From IMG/VR virus record IMGVR_UViG_3300010334_002515, positions 1-43,353 of that record: a DNA stretch of 43,353 nucleotides; one strand, written 5' to 3'. Positions 1 to 8,078 of the stretch are shown piece after piece; position 1 is the stretch's first letter; each line of letters opens with the position of its first letter. The translations under genes and the position numbers were made by a program. The DNA is from a virus. The notes under the pieces are model-generated. The model was not told the origin of the DNA. It worked only from the letters and a program-made list of their open reading frames with translations, and searched no databases.

Positions 1-2
1 AT

Positions 3-254
3 ACTGATCAGGGTGATGAATACACTGCACACATTCCAATATACGAGGCACCTGCCGCAGTTTTTAAATTTTGGGATACAGACGAATCTCAACGATTATT
101 TAATATGGATGCCGACGGCACTGTTTATCTAGTAGATACTATTATTCCTCACGAAACAGAAAACTATGATACTACAGATAGAATAGGACTAGTGTTTAGA
201 TTTAAAAGAGATGACTTGCCCAAGTTACTAAACATTACTGGCGAAATATCATGA
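3..254 (+). CDS. 2OG-Fe(II) oxygenase-like protein, C-terminal fragment
   Basis: An open frame enters from the left edge and stops with TGA at 252-254, so only the last 83 codons are visible. The tail reads as the end of a double-stranded beta-helix: a turn with TIIPHETENY (candidate distal iron-ligand His), then a strand with DRIGLVFRF (candidate 2-oxoglutarate-binding Arg). The same His...Arg ending closes the other oxygenase-like proteins in this window. The N-terminal half with the HxD pair lies outside, so the assignment is inferred from the tail and the neighbours. Its stop overlaps the next start (ATGA), which suggests translational coupling. Confidence 0.55.
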   Translation, partial: TDQGDEYTAHIPIYEAPAAVFKFWDTDESQRLFNMDADGTVYLVDTIIPHETENYDTTDRIGLVFRFKRDDLPKLLNITGEIS

Positions 255-892
255 CTGTAATATATACTCCTATAGATATAGAATTTGATGTACCTAATGA
301 ACAAGATGTAATTGACTGGTTTCATGCTAATAAAATAACCGACAACGACTATTGGGAATATAAAGAAGGCCGACACGAATGGTGTTATGTAGCATTGCGC
401 GAAGAACCCAAGGATTGGCGATCATATCGTGCATGGTTAGATTGGGCTGAAGAACGCAAGCCAATTGACAATCCTGGCATATTCTTTTATCCTGGATTTG
501 AAGAAAAGTTTCCAGGGCTGGCAAAGTGCGTTCGAGAATTGCCGTTCGATCAAATAGGCACTAGCGGATTTATTATGCAAATAGGCACTATCCCTCCACA
601 CCAAGATGCTACCTATGATATGACCGAGCCTCGCCGCTATATTATCTATATAACTGATCCTGCATATAACACATTTCATCTTCTACACAAAGGTAAAAAG
701 ATTTGGCCGCAAATAGATCCTAAATATCGATGCTTTGCGTTCAACAATACAGACGTTGAACATGCCGCAGACCCTACCAGTAGAACTAAAATATTGTTAA
801 GTACTGTTGGTATAATGAATAAAGAAAAGCACGAAGCTTTATTAAAACGCAGTATAGAAAAATTTAAAGACAAGGTGATATATGGAGTTTGA
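251..892 (+). CDS. 2OG-Fe(II) oxygenase-like protein
   Basis: A 213-residue protein with a PPHQD segment (His117, Asp119), a distal His171 in VEHAADP and Arg178, the order and spacing of iron ligands and 2-oxoglutarate anchor in Fe(II)/2OG dioxygenases of the aspartyl/asparaginyl-hydroxylase type. Such enzymes hydroxylate an unactivated C-H bond using O2 and 2OG; the substrate cannot be read from the sequence. ATG at 251 overlaps the upstream stop (ATGA), and the 3' end overlaps the next gene by 11 bp, so it sits in a coupled plus-strand block from before 1 to 2358. It is soluble, with no signal peptide. Confidence 0.65.
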   Translation: MTVIYTPIDIEFDVPNEQDVIDWFHANKITDNDYWEYKEGRHEWCYVALREEPKDWRSYRAWLDWAEERKPIDNPGIFFYPGFEEKFPGLAKCVRELPFDQIGTSGFIMQIGTIPPHQDATYDMTEPRRYIIYITDPAYNTFHLLHKGKKIWPQIDPKYRCFAFNNTDVEHAADPTSRTKILLSTVGIMNKEKHEALLKRSIEKFKDKVIYGV

Positions 893-1571
893 ATATTATT
901 ATAATCATGTACCCGGTGAAGAGCCTAGCAGGAATAATTTAATTTATACTAGTCTTATAGATAAAAAGAAAAAGGTGTTTGTACAATGGTACTATAATGA
1001 TACGGATTATCATCAAGGACAAAATGAAGTTGTTGATCCTAAACTGATGGAAGAAAAGTTTCATAGAGAATTACATTTTTTGAGCAACATGGCTTGGCGC
1101 AATCCACATATGGTTCCAAAGATTATAGAAGTTAATGTTCCAGAGCGTAAAATATATTTGGCTATCAATGGCGAGGATTTTTGGAATCAAGCAAAATGTA
1201 GCGTTGAAAATTATGACAACGTATTGCCTGACTGGCAAGAGCAAATGTTAGCAATACTTCAAGCACACAAAGACAGAGGTTGGTATAAATTTAGTTTACA
1301 TCCTAGCAGTTACTTTATTGTAGACGGTAAATTAAAAAGTATAAATTATTTTTTTACATACAGTAGCAATGAAGGCCCTATTAGCATCGCAGATCATGCA
1401 AGTCATATATACAGTGCAAGACAAGATATTATGCGAAAACAAGTTGACGCGATGGGGTTAGACTGGGATGCTCCACAACCGCTAGATAAATTACAGCAGT
1501 TATGTTTTGAAAGTTTTAGAACAAATTATCCAGATGACTTTATAGCAAAGGCCAAAGCAATATATGATTAA
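882..1571 (+). CDS. Hypothetical protein, possibly degenerate kinase fold
   Basis: A 229-residue soluble protein, not firmly recognised. The layout recalls a shrunken protein/sugar-kinase fold: an N-terminal beta-rich part with KKVFVQWYY, a hinge-like segment (VPKIIEVNVPERKIYLAI, residues about 79-96), then a segment shaped like a catalytic loop (LHPSSYFIVDGKLKSINYFF) in which the usual HxD and DFG residues are not preserved. If the fold is right it is probably a pseudokinase or a binding protein. It lies between two oxygenase-like genes and overlaps both (11 bp and 8 bp). A gene of similar layout lies at 19582-20367. Confidence 0.4.
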   Translation: MEFEYYYNHVPGEEPSRNNLIYTSLIDKKKKVFVQWYYNDTDYHQGQNEVVDPKLMEEKFHRELHFLSNMAWRNPHMVPKIIEVNVPERKIYLAINGEDFWNQAKCSVENYDNVLPDWQEQMLAILQAHKDRGWYKFSLHPSSYFIVDGKLKSINYFFTYSSNEGPISIADHASHIYSARQDIMRKQVDAMGLDWDAPQPLDKLQQLCFESFRTNYPDDFIAKAKAIYD

Positions 1572-2358
1572 AGGAATTAATGGACAGCCGTATATAGACA
1601 TGTCTCCATATATTGATATGTGTGCATTTGATCGTTTGCAACCTGAAATACTAAGAGGCTTTGCAGATGCACGTGAATATGCTAAAGAAGGCACTTGGAT
1701 GAAACCTGCTTTTAAAATAGAGGATATGAGTTACATTCCAAATTGGAAACCTATCTATAAAGCAATTGAAGAATTTTTGGCATTGCCGGATGACAATCCG
1801 ATTAAACAAGGCGGCATTGACTTGTACAGAGATTTCCAAGATTTTACAATACGCAATAGATTTACGCGATATATCAAGATGGCTATGGGCGCATACGATC
1901 CTTACATCTATTATTTCCTATGGGAACAAGGTAGTTGGGACGATCGTGACTCACCGCGCAAACTCACACCCGAAGCTGAATATTTTCCGGGAGTAGTCAA
2001 ATGGATTGAGGATATGATCGAACATCGTATTTTTGAAAGCATTGGCAGAGTTATTTTCTTTCACTGCGAAGCCGGTGGTATTCCGTTTGAACATAGAGAT
2101 CTAGATGGCGAAAAAGGATTACAACAAGGGTATACCGATAATGTAAATGAATTCATACACATACGCCCTAACACAAAGAAACCTTTTTACCTGTGGGATC
2201 CCGAAACACGTAATCACACATATATTAATAGTCGTGCCGCATGGTGGAATGACCAAGACTGGCATGGTGGTAATCCTATTATGGAGCAAAGTTACGGTTT
2301 ACGTATTGACGGAAAATTTACAGAAGAATTTAAATTAACGATAGCCAGTAAAGGTTAG
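1564..2358 (+). CDS. 2OG-Fe(II) oxygenase-like protein
   Basis: A 264-residue protein, larger than most oxygenase-like proteins here. It carries FEHRDLDG (His177, Asp179), a distal His234 in QDWHGGN and Arg247 in YGLRIDG: the HxD...H...R set of Fe(II)/2OG dioxygenases. The N-terminal 150 residues are aromatic-rich and match nothing I recognise; they may bind the substrate. It overlaps the upstream gene by 8 bp. Its last 24 bp overlap the 3' end of the minus-strand gene at 2335, so the two transcripts run into each other. Confidence 0.65.
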   Translation: MIKGINGQPYIDMSPYIDMCAFDRLQPEILRGFADAREYAKEGTWMKPAFKIEDMSYIPNWKPIYKAIEEFLALPDDNPIKQGGIDLYRDFQDFTIRNRFTRYIKMAMGAYDPYIYYFLWEQGSWDDRDSPRKLTPEAEYFPGVVKWIEDMIEHRIFESIGRVIFFHCEAGGIPFEHRDLDGEKGLQQGYTDNVNEFIHIRPNTKKPFYLWDPETRNHTYINSRAAWWNDQDWHGGNPIMEQSYGLRIDGKFTEEFKLTIASKG

Positions 2359-2880
2359 CAAGTATTTGGGAACTAGTCCTATATTAGTTCCAGCATGCCA
2401 GCTGTGTATGTGGTTGTACTGATAGATGATTCCCTGCGGTTCATTATAATAAGCATCCTGTTCGGTAACGAATACATGTCCCGGCGCAGGTTTACTTAAG
2501 AAACAAAAAAATCTCACTAGTTCGCCTAACTGCTTGTGCTCTTCTTCCCATGGATTGATATCCCAATGCCATGGTGTACATTTACCAGGACGTAGCTCAC
2601 TGACCCAACACATCAAAGGGTTGGCATTAACAGACATACTGATGGCAAGTTCATAGTTTTTATGGAAATGCAAACCAGATTGGTAATGTCGATATTCCAC
2701 TGTATGTTCATTATATCCTGCAGAGGTCAGTGCGGCGGTTTGACTAATATACTCATTGTAGTAAGGATTAGATTCTTCCAGTGTCATGTGACCGTGACTG
2801 GGTTCAACTTTGCGTGTTTTTATTTCAGCGATTAGACTTTCACACAAAGCCCCAGTGAGCGTAGCTACATATTTTTTCAT
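2335..2880 (-). CDS. 2OG-Fe(II) oxygenase-like protein
   Basis: A 181-residue protein with TPWHWDINPW (His105, Asp107), GHVF, and then HSWHAGTNIGLVPKYLL (His162, Lys172). The ending closely matches the HGA.NIG..PR signature of the five tandem paralogues at 15468-19086, except that the 2OG-anchoring Arg is Lys here. Substrate unknown. ATG at 2880 overlaps the upstream stop (ATGA, 2877-2880), so it is coupled to the gene at 2877. Its 3' end overlaps the plus-strand gene ending at 2358. Confidence 0.65.
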   Translation of the reverse strand: MKKYVATLTGALCESLIAEIKTRKVEPSHGHMTLEESNPYYNEYISQTAALTSAGYNEHTVEYRHYQSGLHFHKNYELAISMSVNANPLMCWVSELRPGKCTPWHWDINPWEEEHKQLGELVRFFCFLSKPAPGHVFVTEQDAYYNEPQGIIYQYNHIHSWHAGTNIGLVPKYLLTFTGYR

Positions 2881-3542
2881 ATTATTTTAAACTCATTAGG
2901 TAAGATGCATTTCAACGAATTTAACTTGTCTTTTTCTATATTAAAATTTATTGTCACATTGCCGTATGAAAATTTGTTTATAAATCCTAGTTTATTTGCT
3001 TTGTTAAGCCAGGTGCTTATAGTGTTATCAAAAATAAATCTAGCATCGTCGGCATTTGCCACAGTTGAAGCTAAAGCCACGCTGACTGGATCTGTCAATT
3101 TATTCCTTTTTAGTAACTGTCTAACTACCAACTGTACTCTAGCACGACGACCAAAGTTAGTAGCAGTATGTAAAACTCCTGCATCCATGTCGTACCATAT
3201 TCCGTCTTGTACTAATTTGTGTAGTTGTGGTGTCACTAGGTCGATCAAGTAACATTGCTCGCCCAATATATTAAGATGATATCTATCATCTATATCTGCA
3301 TGTGTTTGATAGCATTGATTAGGATCCAAAATAATAATCCTCGCTTCGCCCTTCGGTACTGGCAACGAGTCATACAAAGTTTGCCAAACTGTATCTTTGT
3401 ACTCATCCTTTAATACCCACGAGTCGTAGAAGAAATCACCTGTTGACTGGTTAATCGTAGTTTTCATACCACCAGTGGGCAACGAACTACAAGCCTCTTG
3501 AAATAACTTTGAATCTACTGTATAATCTGTTTGAGTAAGCAT
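2877..3542 (-). CDS. 2OG-Fe(II) oxygenase-like protein
   Basis: A 221-residue protein from ATG at 3542. An in-frame extension to 3680 exists, but it would run through the divergent gene and does not look like protein. Motifs: YQTHADIDD (His81, Asp83), GVLHTATNFG (His125) and Arg133/Arg135, consistent with the aspartyl/asparaginyl-hydroxylase branch of Fe(II)/2OG enzymes. The C-terminal 80 residues go beyond the catalytic core and are not recognised. A CATAAATA box lies only 4 nt before the ATG and there is no Shine-Dalgarno sequence, so the message may be leaderless. Confidence 0.65.
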   Translation of the reverse strand: MLTQTDYTVDSKLFQEACSSLPTGGMKTTINQSTGDFFYDSWVLKDEYKDTVWQTLYDSLPVPKGEARIIILDPNQCYQTHADIDDRYHLNILGEQCYLIDLVTPQLHKLVQDGIWYDMDAGVLHTATNFGRRARVQLVVRQLLKRNKLTDPVSVALASTVANADDARFIFDNTISTWLNKANKLGFINKFSYGNVTINFNIEKDKLNSLKCILPNEFKII

Positions 3543-3546
3543 GAAA

Positions 3547-3554
3547 TATTTATG
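3547..3554 (-). promoter_or_regulatory. Predicted T4-type late promoter box (CATAAATA)
   Basis: Reads CATAAATA on the minus strand, one base from the T4 late consensus TATAAATA. The box is followed by TTTC and then the ATG of the oxygenase-like gene at 3542. In T4 the start site lies about six bases past the box, so the RNA would begin at or next to the start codon. A TATAAT-like sequence lies slightly further upstream (3561-3568 region), so a sigma-70 alternative is not excluded. Confidence 0.5.
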
Positions 3555-3569
3555 TGCTACTATTATAGT

Positions 3570-3576
3570 GTAAATA
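3570..3576 (+). promoter_or_regulatory. Predicted late promoter box (GTAAATA)
   Basis: GTAAATA, then AAAC, then the ATG at 3581. It sits back to back with the minus-strand box in a 38 bp divergent spacer. No ribosome-binding sequence separates it from the start codon, consistent with a leaderless late transcript. Confidence 0.45.
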
Positions 3577-3580
3577 AAAC

Positions 3581-4438
3581 ATGGAACGTATACGCATCGC
3601 AGAATCCTATGACGAAAAATGGCTAGAGTCCGAGCGGCCACAGCCGTTGATAGATAATCATATCGAAGCATTAACTGCACAAGTTGTTAAGGGTGGAGTA
3701 TTTAAGGATATTACAGATCAAGTATATATAGATTATAAAAAGGAAATGACCAGGTGGTTATTACAGTCTAAAATTAATACAGTTACAGGATTAGATGATT
3801 TTAATCGTGTAGATATTATAAACGGTTGTACACAGTTTATAGACACAGCATATATGAACGGACCTGTACAAGTCTTAGCCGGTGACTATAGATATCATGC
3901 TAGACTAGGTAATTGTTATATACATCCTGGATTCCTAAGTGAAGAAAAGCAATTAGTAATTGCTTGGCCATTTCCTAGTACAGGTGACACTCACCCAAAG
4001 ATGAAGGAGATATTAGATGAAGCGCAAGACAAGGGAATTGGTGTACATGTGGACGGTGCTTGGCTTACTTGCTGCCGCGGAATTGACTTTGATTTATCAC
4101 ATCCATCTATTAAGTCAGTTGCTATAAGTTTGAGCAAAGGACTGGGACTGGGATGGAACAGAATTGGCTTACGTTGGACTAAGAGTAAGGATGCTGATGC
4201 TGTTACAATACAAAATGACTTCAATATGAATCTTCGGGCTCCTGCTATGATCGGACTACATTTTTTACGGAATCTAGAACCGGATTACTTATGGAACACC
4301 CACAGCGATAGATACTATAAAATATGTCATGACTTTGTACTCAAACCGACTAGAAGTATATACCTAGCACTACGCAACGGACAACCGGTTGGTGTTAGCC
4401 CATTGATAAGGTATTTAGAAAATGCAAACATTTCATGA
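3581..4438 (+). CDS. Short PLP-dependent aminotransferase-like protein (fold type I)
   Basis: A 285-residue protein with the core of a fold type I PLP enzyme. It has an INGCTQFID segment (residues 80-88) like the phosphate-binding turn, HVDGAW (Asp158, the residue that normally pairs with the pyridine nitrogen) and SLSKGLGLGWNRIG (Lys186, candidate Schiff-base lysine). The family usually runs to about 400 residues; most of the C-terminal small domain appears to be missing, so activity is uncertain. It starts 4 nt after a late box and overlaps the PP-loop gene by 17 bp. It could provide an amino group or decarboxylation step for the radical SAM genes downstream; that is inference. Confidence 0.65.
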   Translation: MERIRIAESYDEKWLESERPQPLIDNHIEALTAQVVKGGVFKDITDQVYIDYKKEMTRWLLQSKINTVTGLDDFNRVDIINGCTQFIDTAYMNGPVQVLAGDYRYHARLGNCYIHPGFLSEEKQLVIAWPFPSTGDTHPKMKEILDEAQDKGIGVHVDGAWLTCCRGIDFDLSHPSIKSVAISLSKGLGLGWNRIGLRWTKSKDADAVTIQNDFNMNLRAPAMIGLHFLRNLEPDYLWNTHSDRYYKICHDFVLKPTRSIYLALRNGQPVGVSPLIRYLENANIS

Positions 4439-5150
4439 TATAGACAGTGTGCGTATTCATTTGCGCGACGACTGGAAAAATGTTGCTATCAGTGTAAGTG
4501 GGGGGGCAGACTCTGCGCTATTAGCATACCTAATATGTTCGTTAGTAACAGATCAAACTGTACATATAATTTCTCACAACCGAATGTGGAAGACTCGTCC
4601 ATGGCAAAGCTATGATAGTTTTAATGTATATACTTGGCTGTTAACAAGATTTCCAAATATTAGATTTGTAAGACATATTAATTTTATAGCACCAGACATC
4701 GAGTACGGAAATATAGGCCCTAATCTAACTGACGAGTATGGCAAAAAGGTCAGCGGTGATAATATACAACAACGTGCTTACGCAGAATTTGTTTGTCACA
4801 CTAACGACGTAGATGCATACTATAATGGTGTTACACGTAATCCTCGTCTAGCACAGTTCAATGGCATGCTAGAACGCGACATTGAACGTACCAACGATAA
4901 TGAACATTTGGAATACATGATTCACATGGGAAGAGTTGCATGCCATCCGTTTCGATTTGTAGACAAATCATGGGTTGTAAACAAATACAAAGAGTTAGGC
5001 ATTATGGATTTGTTTGACATTACACGCAGTTGCGAGGGTGAGTTTGAAGATATAAATTACACAAATTACAAAGCCGGGCAATACGTTCCCATATGTGGCG
5101 AATGTTTCTGGTGTAAAGAAAGGACCTGGGCAATTGAACAAAGCAAGTAA
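4422..5150 (+). CDS. PP-loop (N-type) ATP pyrophosphatase, QueC-like layout
   Basis: A 242-residue protein. The SGGADS motif at residues 26-31 is the PP-loop of N-type ATP pyrophosphatases, which adenylate a carbonyl or carboxylate for attack by ammonia or sulfur. The C-terminus has Cys204, then CGECFWC (Cys225, Cys228, Cys231), a four-cysteine zinc site arranged as in QueC (7-cyano-7-deazaguanine synthase), though with a longer gap between the first two. No QueD, QueE or FolE neighbour is present, so preQ0 synthesis is not supported. More likely it is an amide- or nitrile-forming or thiolating relative acting with the radical SAM genes next to it. Confidence 0.7.
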   Translation: MQTFHDIDSVRIHLRDDWKNVAISVSGGADSALLAYLICSLVTDQTVHIISHNRMWKTRPWQSYDSFNVYTWLLTRFPNIRFVRHINFIAPDIEYGNIGPNLTDEYGKKVSGDNIQQRAYAEFVCHTNDVDAYYNGVTRNPRLAQFNGMLERDIERTNDNEHLEYMIHMGRVACHPFRFVDKSWVVNKYKELGIMDLFDITRSCEGEFEDINYTNYKAGQYVPICGECFWCKERTWAIEQSK

Positions 5151-6399
5151 AACATTTTGTATGCACCCTTTTACAGGATTGGCTACTAGAGAAGACGGCG
5201 CCATACAGGCTTGCTGTCGTAGCCACCCTGTTGGTTTTATACAGCAGAACAGTTTGGAAGAAATTTGGAACAATGACACAATGAAACGTATACGTAAGTC
5301 AGTGCTTACTAACATACGTCCGCCAGAGTGCGAGCCATGTTTTAGACTAGAAGATCAGGGCGTCGAATCCTTGCGAGAACGTCATATAAGCGGTGTAATC
5401 CCCGAAGCACGGGTCAACTTGTACCCCAATGCGTTAAATGCGTTAAAAGACGATTACACTATGCCTTTTGAAATTCCTACGATGGAACTAAAGTTAAACA
5501 ATCTGTGTAACCTCAAATGCCGCATGTGTCACCCAGGAGACAGCACTAGTTGGAACGATTGGGATGTAGTAAAAAAGTACTATCAAGGTGAAGGTCAAGT
5601 TATTTTTAACATGGTTGAAGAACACGACTTAGAACGCAAGCCATTACTCGACAAGTTCAAAGATAATAAAGACTGGTGGACAAGTTTAGAAAAGAATTTG
5701 CCATATTTTAGACGTGTTGAGTTTGCCGGCGGCGAGCCTTTAATGGATCCACAGCATTATCGTATATTGGACATGCTCAAGCCATACGGGCATCAAATTG
5801 AAATCAAGTATGCTACCAATGGCACAACATTGGGAATCAAAGGTGGAAGGAATATACATGACTATTGGCCTCATTTTAGAAGTGTTGCCGTTAACGTCAG
5901 CATTGACGGCATTGACAATGTTTACAATTACATTCGCGGCAACGGTGATTGGAATCAGATTGTTACAAATATAAAAGAAATACAAACTATTCCAAATGTG
6001 AGTAGAGTAGTCGGCGCTGTAGCTGTACAAGTTGGTAATATTATGCATCTCGATAAAATGCTGAAATACTTTTTAGATGATTTAGGAATTGTATTTTATA
6101 CCAATATGGTTAATCATCCCACGGTGCTGTCAACACAGGTACTACCTGCTCATCTCAAAGAACAAGCTACTATTAATTTAAATTTTGCTAAACTCTATGT
6201 ACAAGATTACAAATTGGTAAAACAACATCCTATGTTATTAGATCTTACTCTAAAACAGATAGACGGTGTTATTAATTATATGTGGGCAAATGATCATAGC
6301 GACCGATGGCAAGATTGCATAGCATTTAATCAAGCATTGGATAAAACACGCAATCAAAGTTTCTTTGATGTTATACCGGATTTTATAGATTATGCTTAA
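5134..6399 (+). CDS. Radical SAM protein with N-terminal cysteine (twitch-type) domain
   Basis: A 421-residue protein from TTG at 5134. An N-terminal cysteine domain (FCMHPF with Cys9, Cys27-Cys28, and CEPC with Cys66/Cys69) probably holds an auxiliary Fe-S cluster. It is followed by CNLKCRMC (Cys125, Cys129, Cys132), the radical SAM 4Fe-4S motif, and AGGEPL (about 199-202) for SAM binding. The TTG is chosen because AAAGGA lies just upstream and because a short N-terminus before FCxxPF is usual; GTG at 5095 is the longer alternative. Paralogue at 9048-10460. It overlaps the PP-loop gene by 17 bp and the next radical SAM gene by 8 bp. Such enzymes often modify peptides; the substrate here is unknown. 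Confidence 0.8.
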   Translation: MNKASKTFCMHPFTGLATREDGAIQACCRSHPVGFIQQNSLEEIWNNDTMKRIRKSVLTNIRPPECEPCFRLEDQGVESLRERHISGVIPEARVNLYPNALNALKDDYTMPFEIPTMELKLNNLCNLKCRMCHPGDSTSWNDWDVVKKYYQGEGQVIFNMVEEHDLERKPLLDKFKDNKDWWTSLEKNLPYFRRVEFAGGEPLMDPQHYRILDMLKPYGHQIEIKYATNGTTLGIKGGRNIHDYWPHFRSVAVNVSIDGIDNVYNYIRGNGDWNQIVTNIKEIQTIPNVSRVVGAVAVQVGNIMHLDKMLKYFLDDLGIVFYTNMVNHPTVLSTQVLPAHLKEQATINLNFAKLYVQDYKLVKQHPMLLDLTLKQIDGVINYMWANDHSDRWQDCIAFNQALDKTRNQSFFDVIPDFIDYA

Positions 6400-7288
6400 G
6401 GTAACTAGTCGCTGGCCTCATCAGAACTCTGTCAAGATTGAATGGAATCTTGGAAAACGTTGCAACTACGATTGCAGTTATTGCCCGAGTGAGATACACG
6501 ACAACTCCAGTCAGCATACTGACATAGAAATACTTAAGAGTTCTGTGGATCAATTAATGAAACTAGGAAAACCTATTCGTATTAGTTTTACAGGAGGCGA
6601 GCCTACTGTGCATCCCAAGTTCGAAGAGTTGGTGAACTACTGTAAGAATCAAGGCGTAAGTTGGGTGAGCGTTACTACCAATGGCACACGCAAAGATGAT
6701 TGGTATGCTAATCTACGTGCAGATCAGATTGTGTTTAGTGTACACATGGAGTACGATGTCCGACGAGTTTTAAATACAATCGTAAATGTTAACGAATACT
6801 TTGCAGGAAAAGTAATGGTACATGTCATGGCGCATCAGGATCATATGAAGCGCACTAGATATATTGCAGGTGCATTGGCCGCAAGTGCTGTTCCACACGC
6901 TGTCCGTAGAGTACGTTGGACACAAGGTGATCATGATCTGTTTGACGATATGCGGTATGGAGCGGACGACCTAGCATGGGTCAAAGAATACGAGACCACT
7001 GTAGAAGGTAATTGTATCATTGATGATACTAAAAAGATGCATGCCAACGATGTTATTAAACTGCATCTAAACAAGTACAAAGATTGGACTTGTAACGCAG
7101 GTATAGAAAGTCTAATGATAAATTGGGATGGCGATGTACACAGAGCCACTTGTAGAGTTGGCGGTAGTTTGGGCAATATTTATGATGGTAGTTTTGTTGT
7201 GCCTAGTCAACCTGTAGTTTGTGATCGTAACTTCTGTACCTGTGCGGCAGACATTCCACTTACAAAATATGCGTCTAACAAATCTTAA
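6392..7288 (+). CDS. Radical SAM protein with SPASM-like C-terminus
   Basis: A 298-residue protein: CNYDCSYC (Cys24, Cys28, Cys31) binds the radical SAM cluster and TGGEPT (67-72) the SAM. The C-terminus carries a cysteine pattern starting KDWTCNAGIESLMINWDG and ending FCTCAAD that probably ligates a second cluster. The same ending occurs in the proteins at 8065-9051 and 30235-31191, defining a three-member family here. ATG at 6392 overlaps the upstream stop by 8 bp. It follows a twitch-type radical SAM gene, the same order as in the minus-strand block at 8065-10460. Confidence 0.8.
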   Translation: MLKVTSRWPHQNSVKIEWNLGKRCNYDCSYCPSEIHDNSSQHTDIEILKSSVDQLMKLGKPIRISFTGGEPTVHPKFEELVNYCKNQGVSWVSVTTNGTRKDDWYANLRADQIVFSVHMEYDVRRVLNTIVNVNEYFAGKVMVHVMAHQDHMKRTRYIAGALAASAVPHAVRRVRWTQGDHDLFDDMRYGADDLAWVKEYETTVEGNCIIDDTKKMHANDVIKLHLNKYKDWTCNAGIESLMINWDGDVHRATCRVGGSLGNIYDGSFVVPSQPVVCDRNFCTCAADIPLTKYASNKS

Positions 7289-8078
7289 TCCTTCTAAGTA
7301 CAAAAGGTTCTTTGCCTTTGGTTGTAGTTTTACGAAATATTCATGGCCAACTTGGGCAGATATTATAGGCCAAGATGTGCCTGTTTATCAAAATTGGGCT
7401 ACACCCGGTGCTGGCAATCATTATATATTTAATAGCATTATGGAAGCCGATGCACGATATAAATTTAATAACAATGACTTAGTGATAGTAATGTGGAGTT
7501 GTAAAGAGCGAGAAGATCGATACTCTAATAACAAATGGCTGAGTGACACAAATTTATCACAAGAAAAAACTTACGGTAAAAAATGGGTTAAAAACTTTGG
7601 TACAGATTTGCGCGGCTTTCTAATTAGAGATCTCGGTTACATAGCAGGAGCACAAAGTACAATACAAAAAGCTAGTTGGGAACAGTTTTGTCTGAACCCG
7701 TTAACAAACATCGATGATACTAAAGCAGTATTAGATGGAGTTGACTTAGATTCTATTACTGAAGAGATTGGAAGAGAATATTGGATTAAGGCATTTGATA
7801 AACTATGCACCGGCAGTGATATTGATCCATACCTTGATAATGCAGATGTTATAGAAACTTATAAGGATTTATTTTTAAATATTAACAAATCGCTTGAAGG
7901 TAGATGGACTTTTGAGTATGTTAAAAATCGTGTAGCACCAAACAATGATAACCATCCCACTCCTTTAGAAGCATTGGAATTTTTAAATAATGTATGGCCT
8001 GGCAATTCGTTAAGTATTGAAGCACAGAACCATGCAAGACAATGGAACGTTAATCATTCGTTAATTACAAGACTTTAG
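7269..8078 (+). CDS. SGNH-hydrolase-like protein
   Basis: A 269-residue protein from ATG at 7269. FAFGCSFT gives the block I nucleophile (Ser20) and NDNHPTPLEA the block V Asp/His pair (Asp227, His229) of SGNH/GDSL esterases, which act on O-acyl groups of sugars, lipids or peptides. An in-frame codon at 7221 would lengthen the overlap with the radical SAM gene and adds nothing typical of the fold. It overlaps the upstream gene by 20 bp, and its 3' end overlaps the convergent radical SAM gene by 14 bp. Related proteins lie at 14707 and 17763. Confidence 0.65.
   Translation: MRLTNLNPSKYKRFFAFGCSFTKYSWPTWADIIGQDVPVYQNWATPGAGNHYIFNSIMEADARYKFNNNDLVIVMWSCKEREDRYSNNKWLSDTNLSQEKTYGKKWVKNFGTDLRGFLIRDLGYIAGAQSTIQKASWEQFCLNPLTNIDDTKAVLDGVDLDSITEEIGREYWIKAFDKLCTGSDIDPYLDNADVIETYKDLFLNINKSLEGRWTFEYVKNRVAPNNDNHPTPLEALEFLNNVWPGNSLSIEAQNHARQWNVNHSLITRL

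Noticed and set aside
4422-5150. 7-deazaguanine DNA-modification cluster based on the QueC-like gene
   Set aside because: No FolE, QueD, QueE, DpdA or related genes are visible, and the zinc-site spacing differs from QueC. The radical SAM genes nearby lack QueE features.
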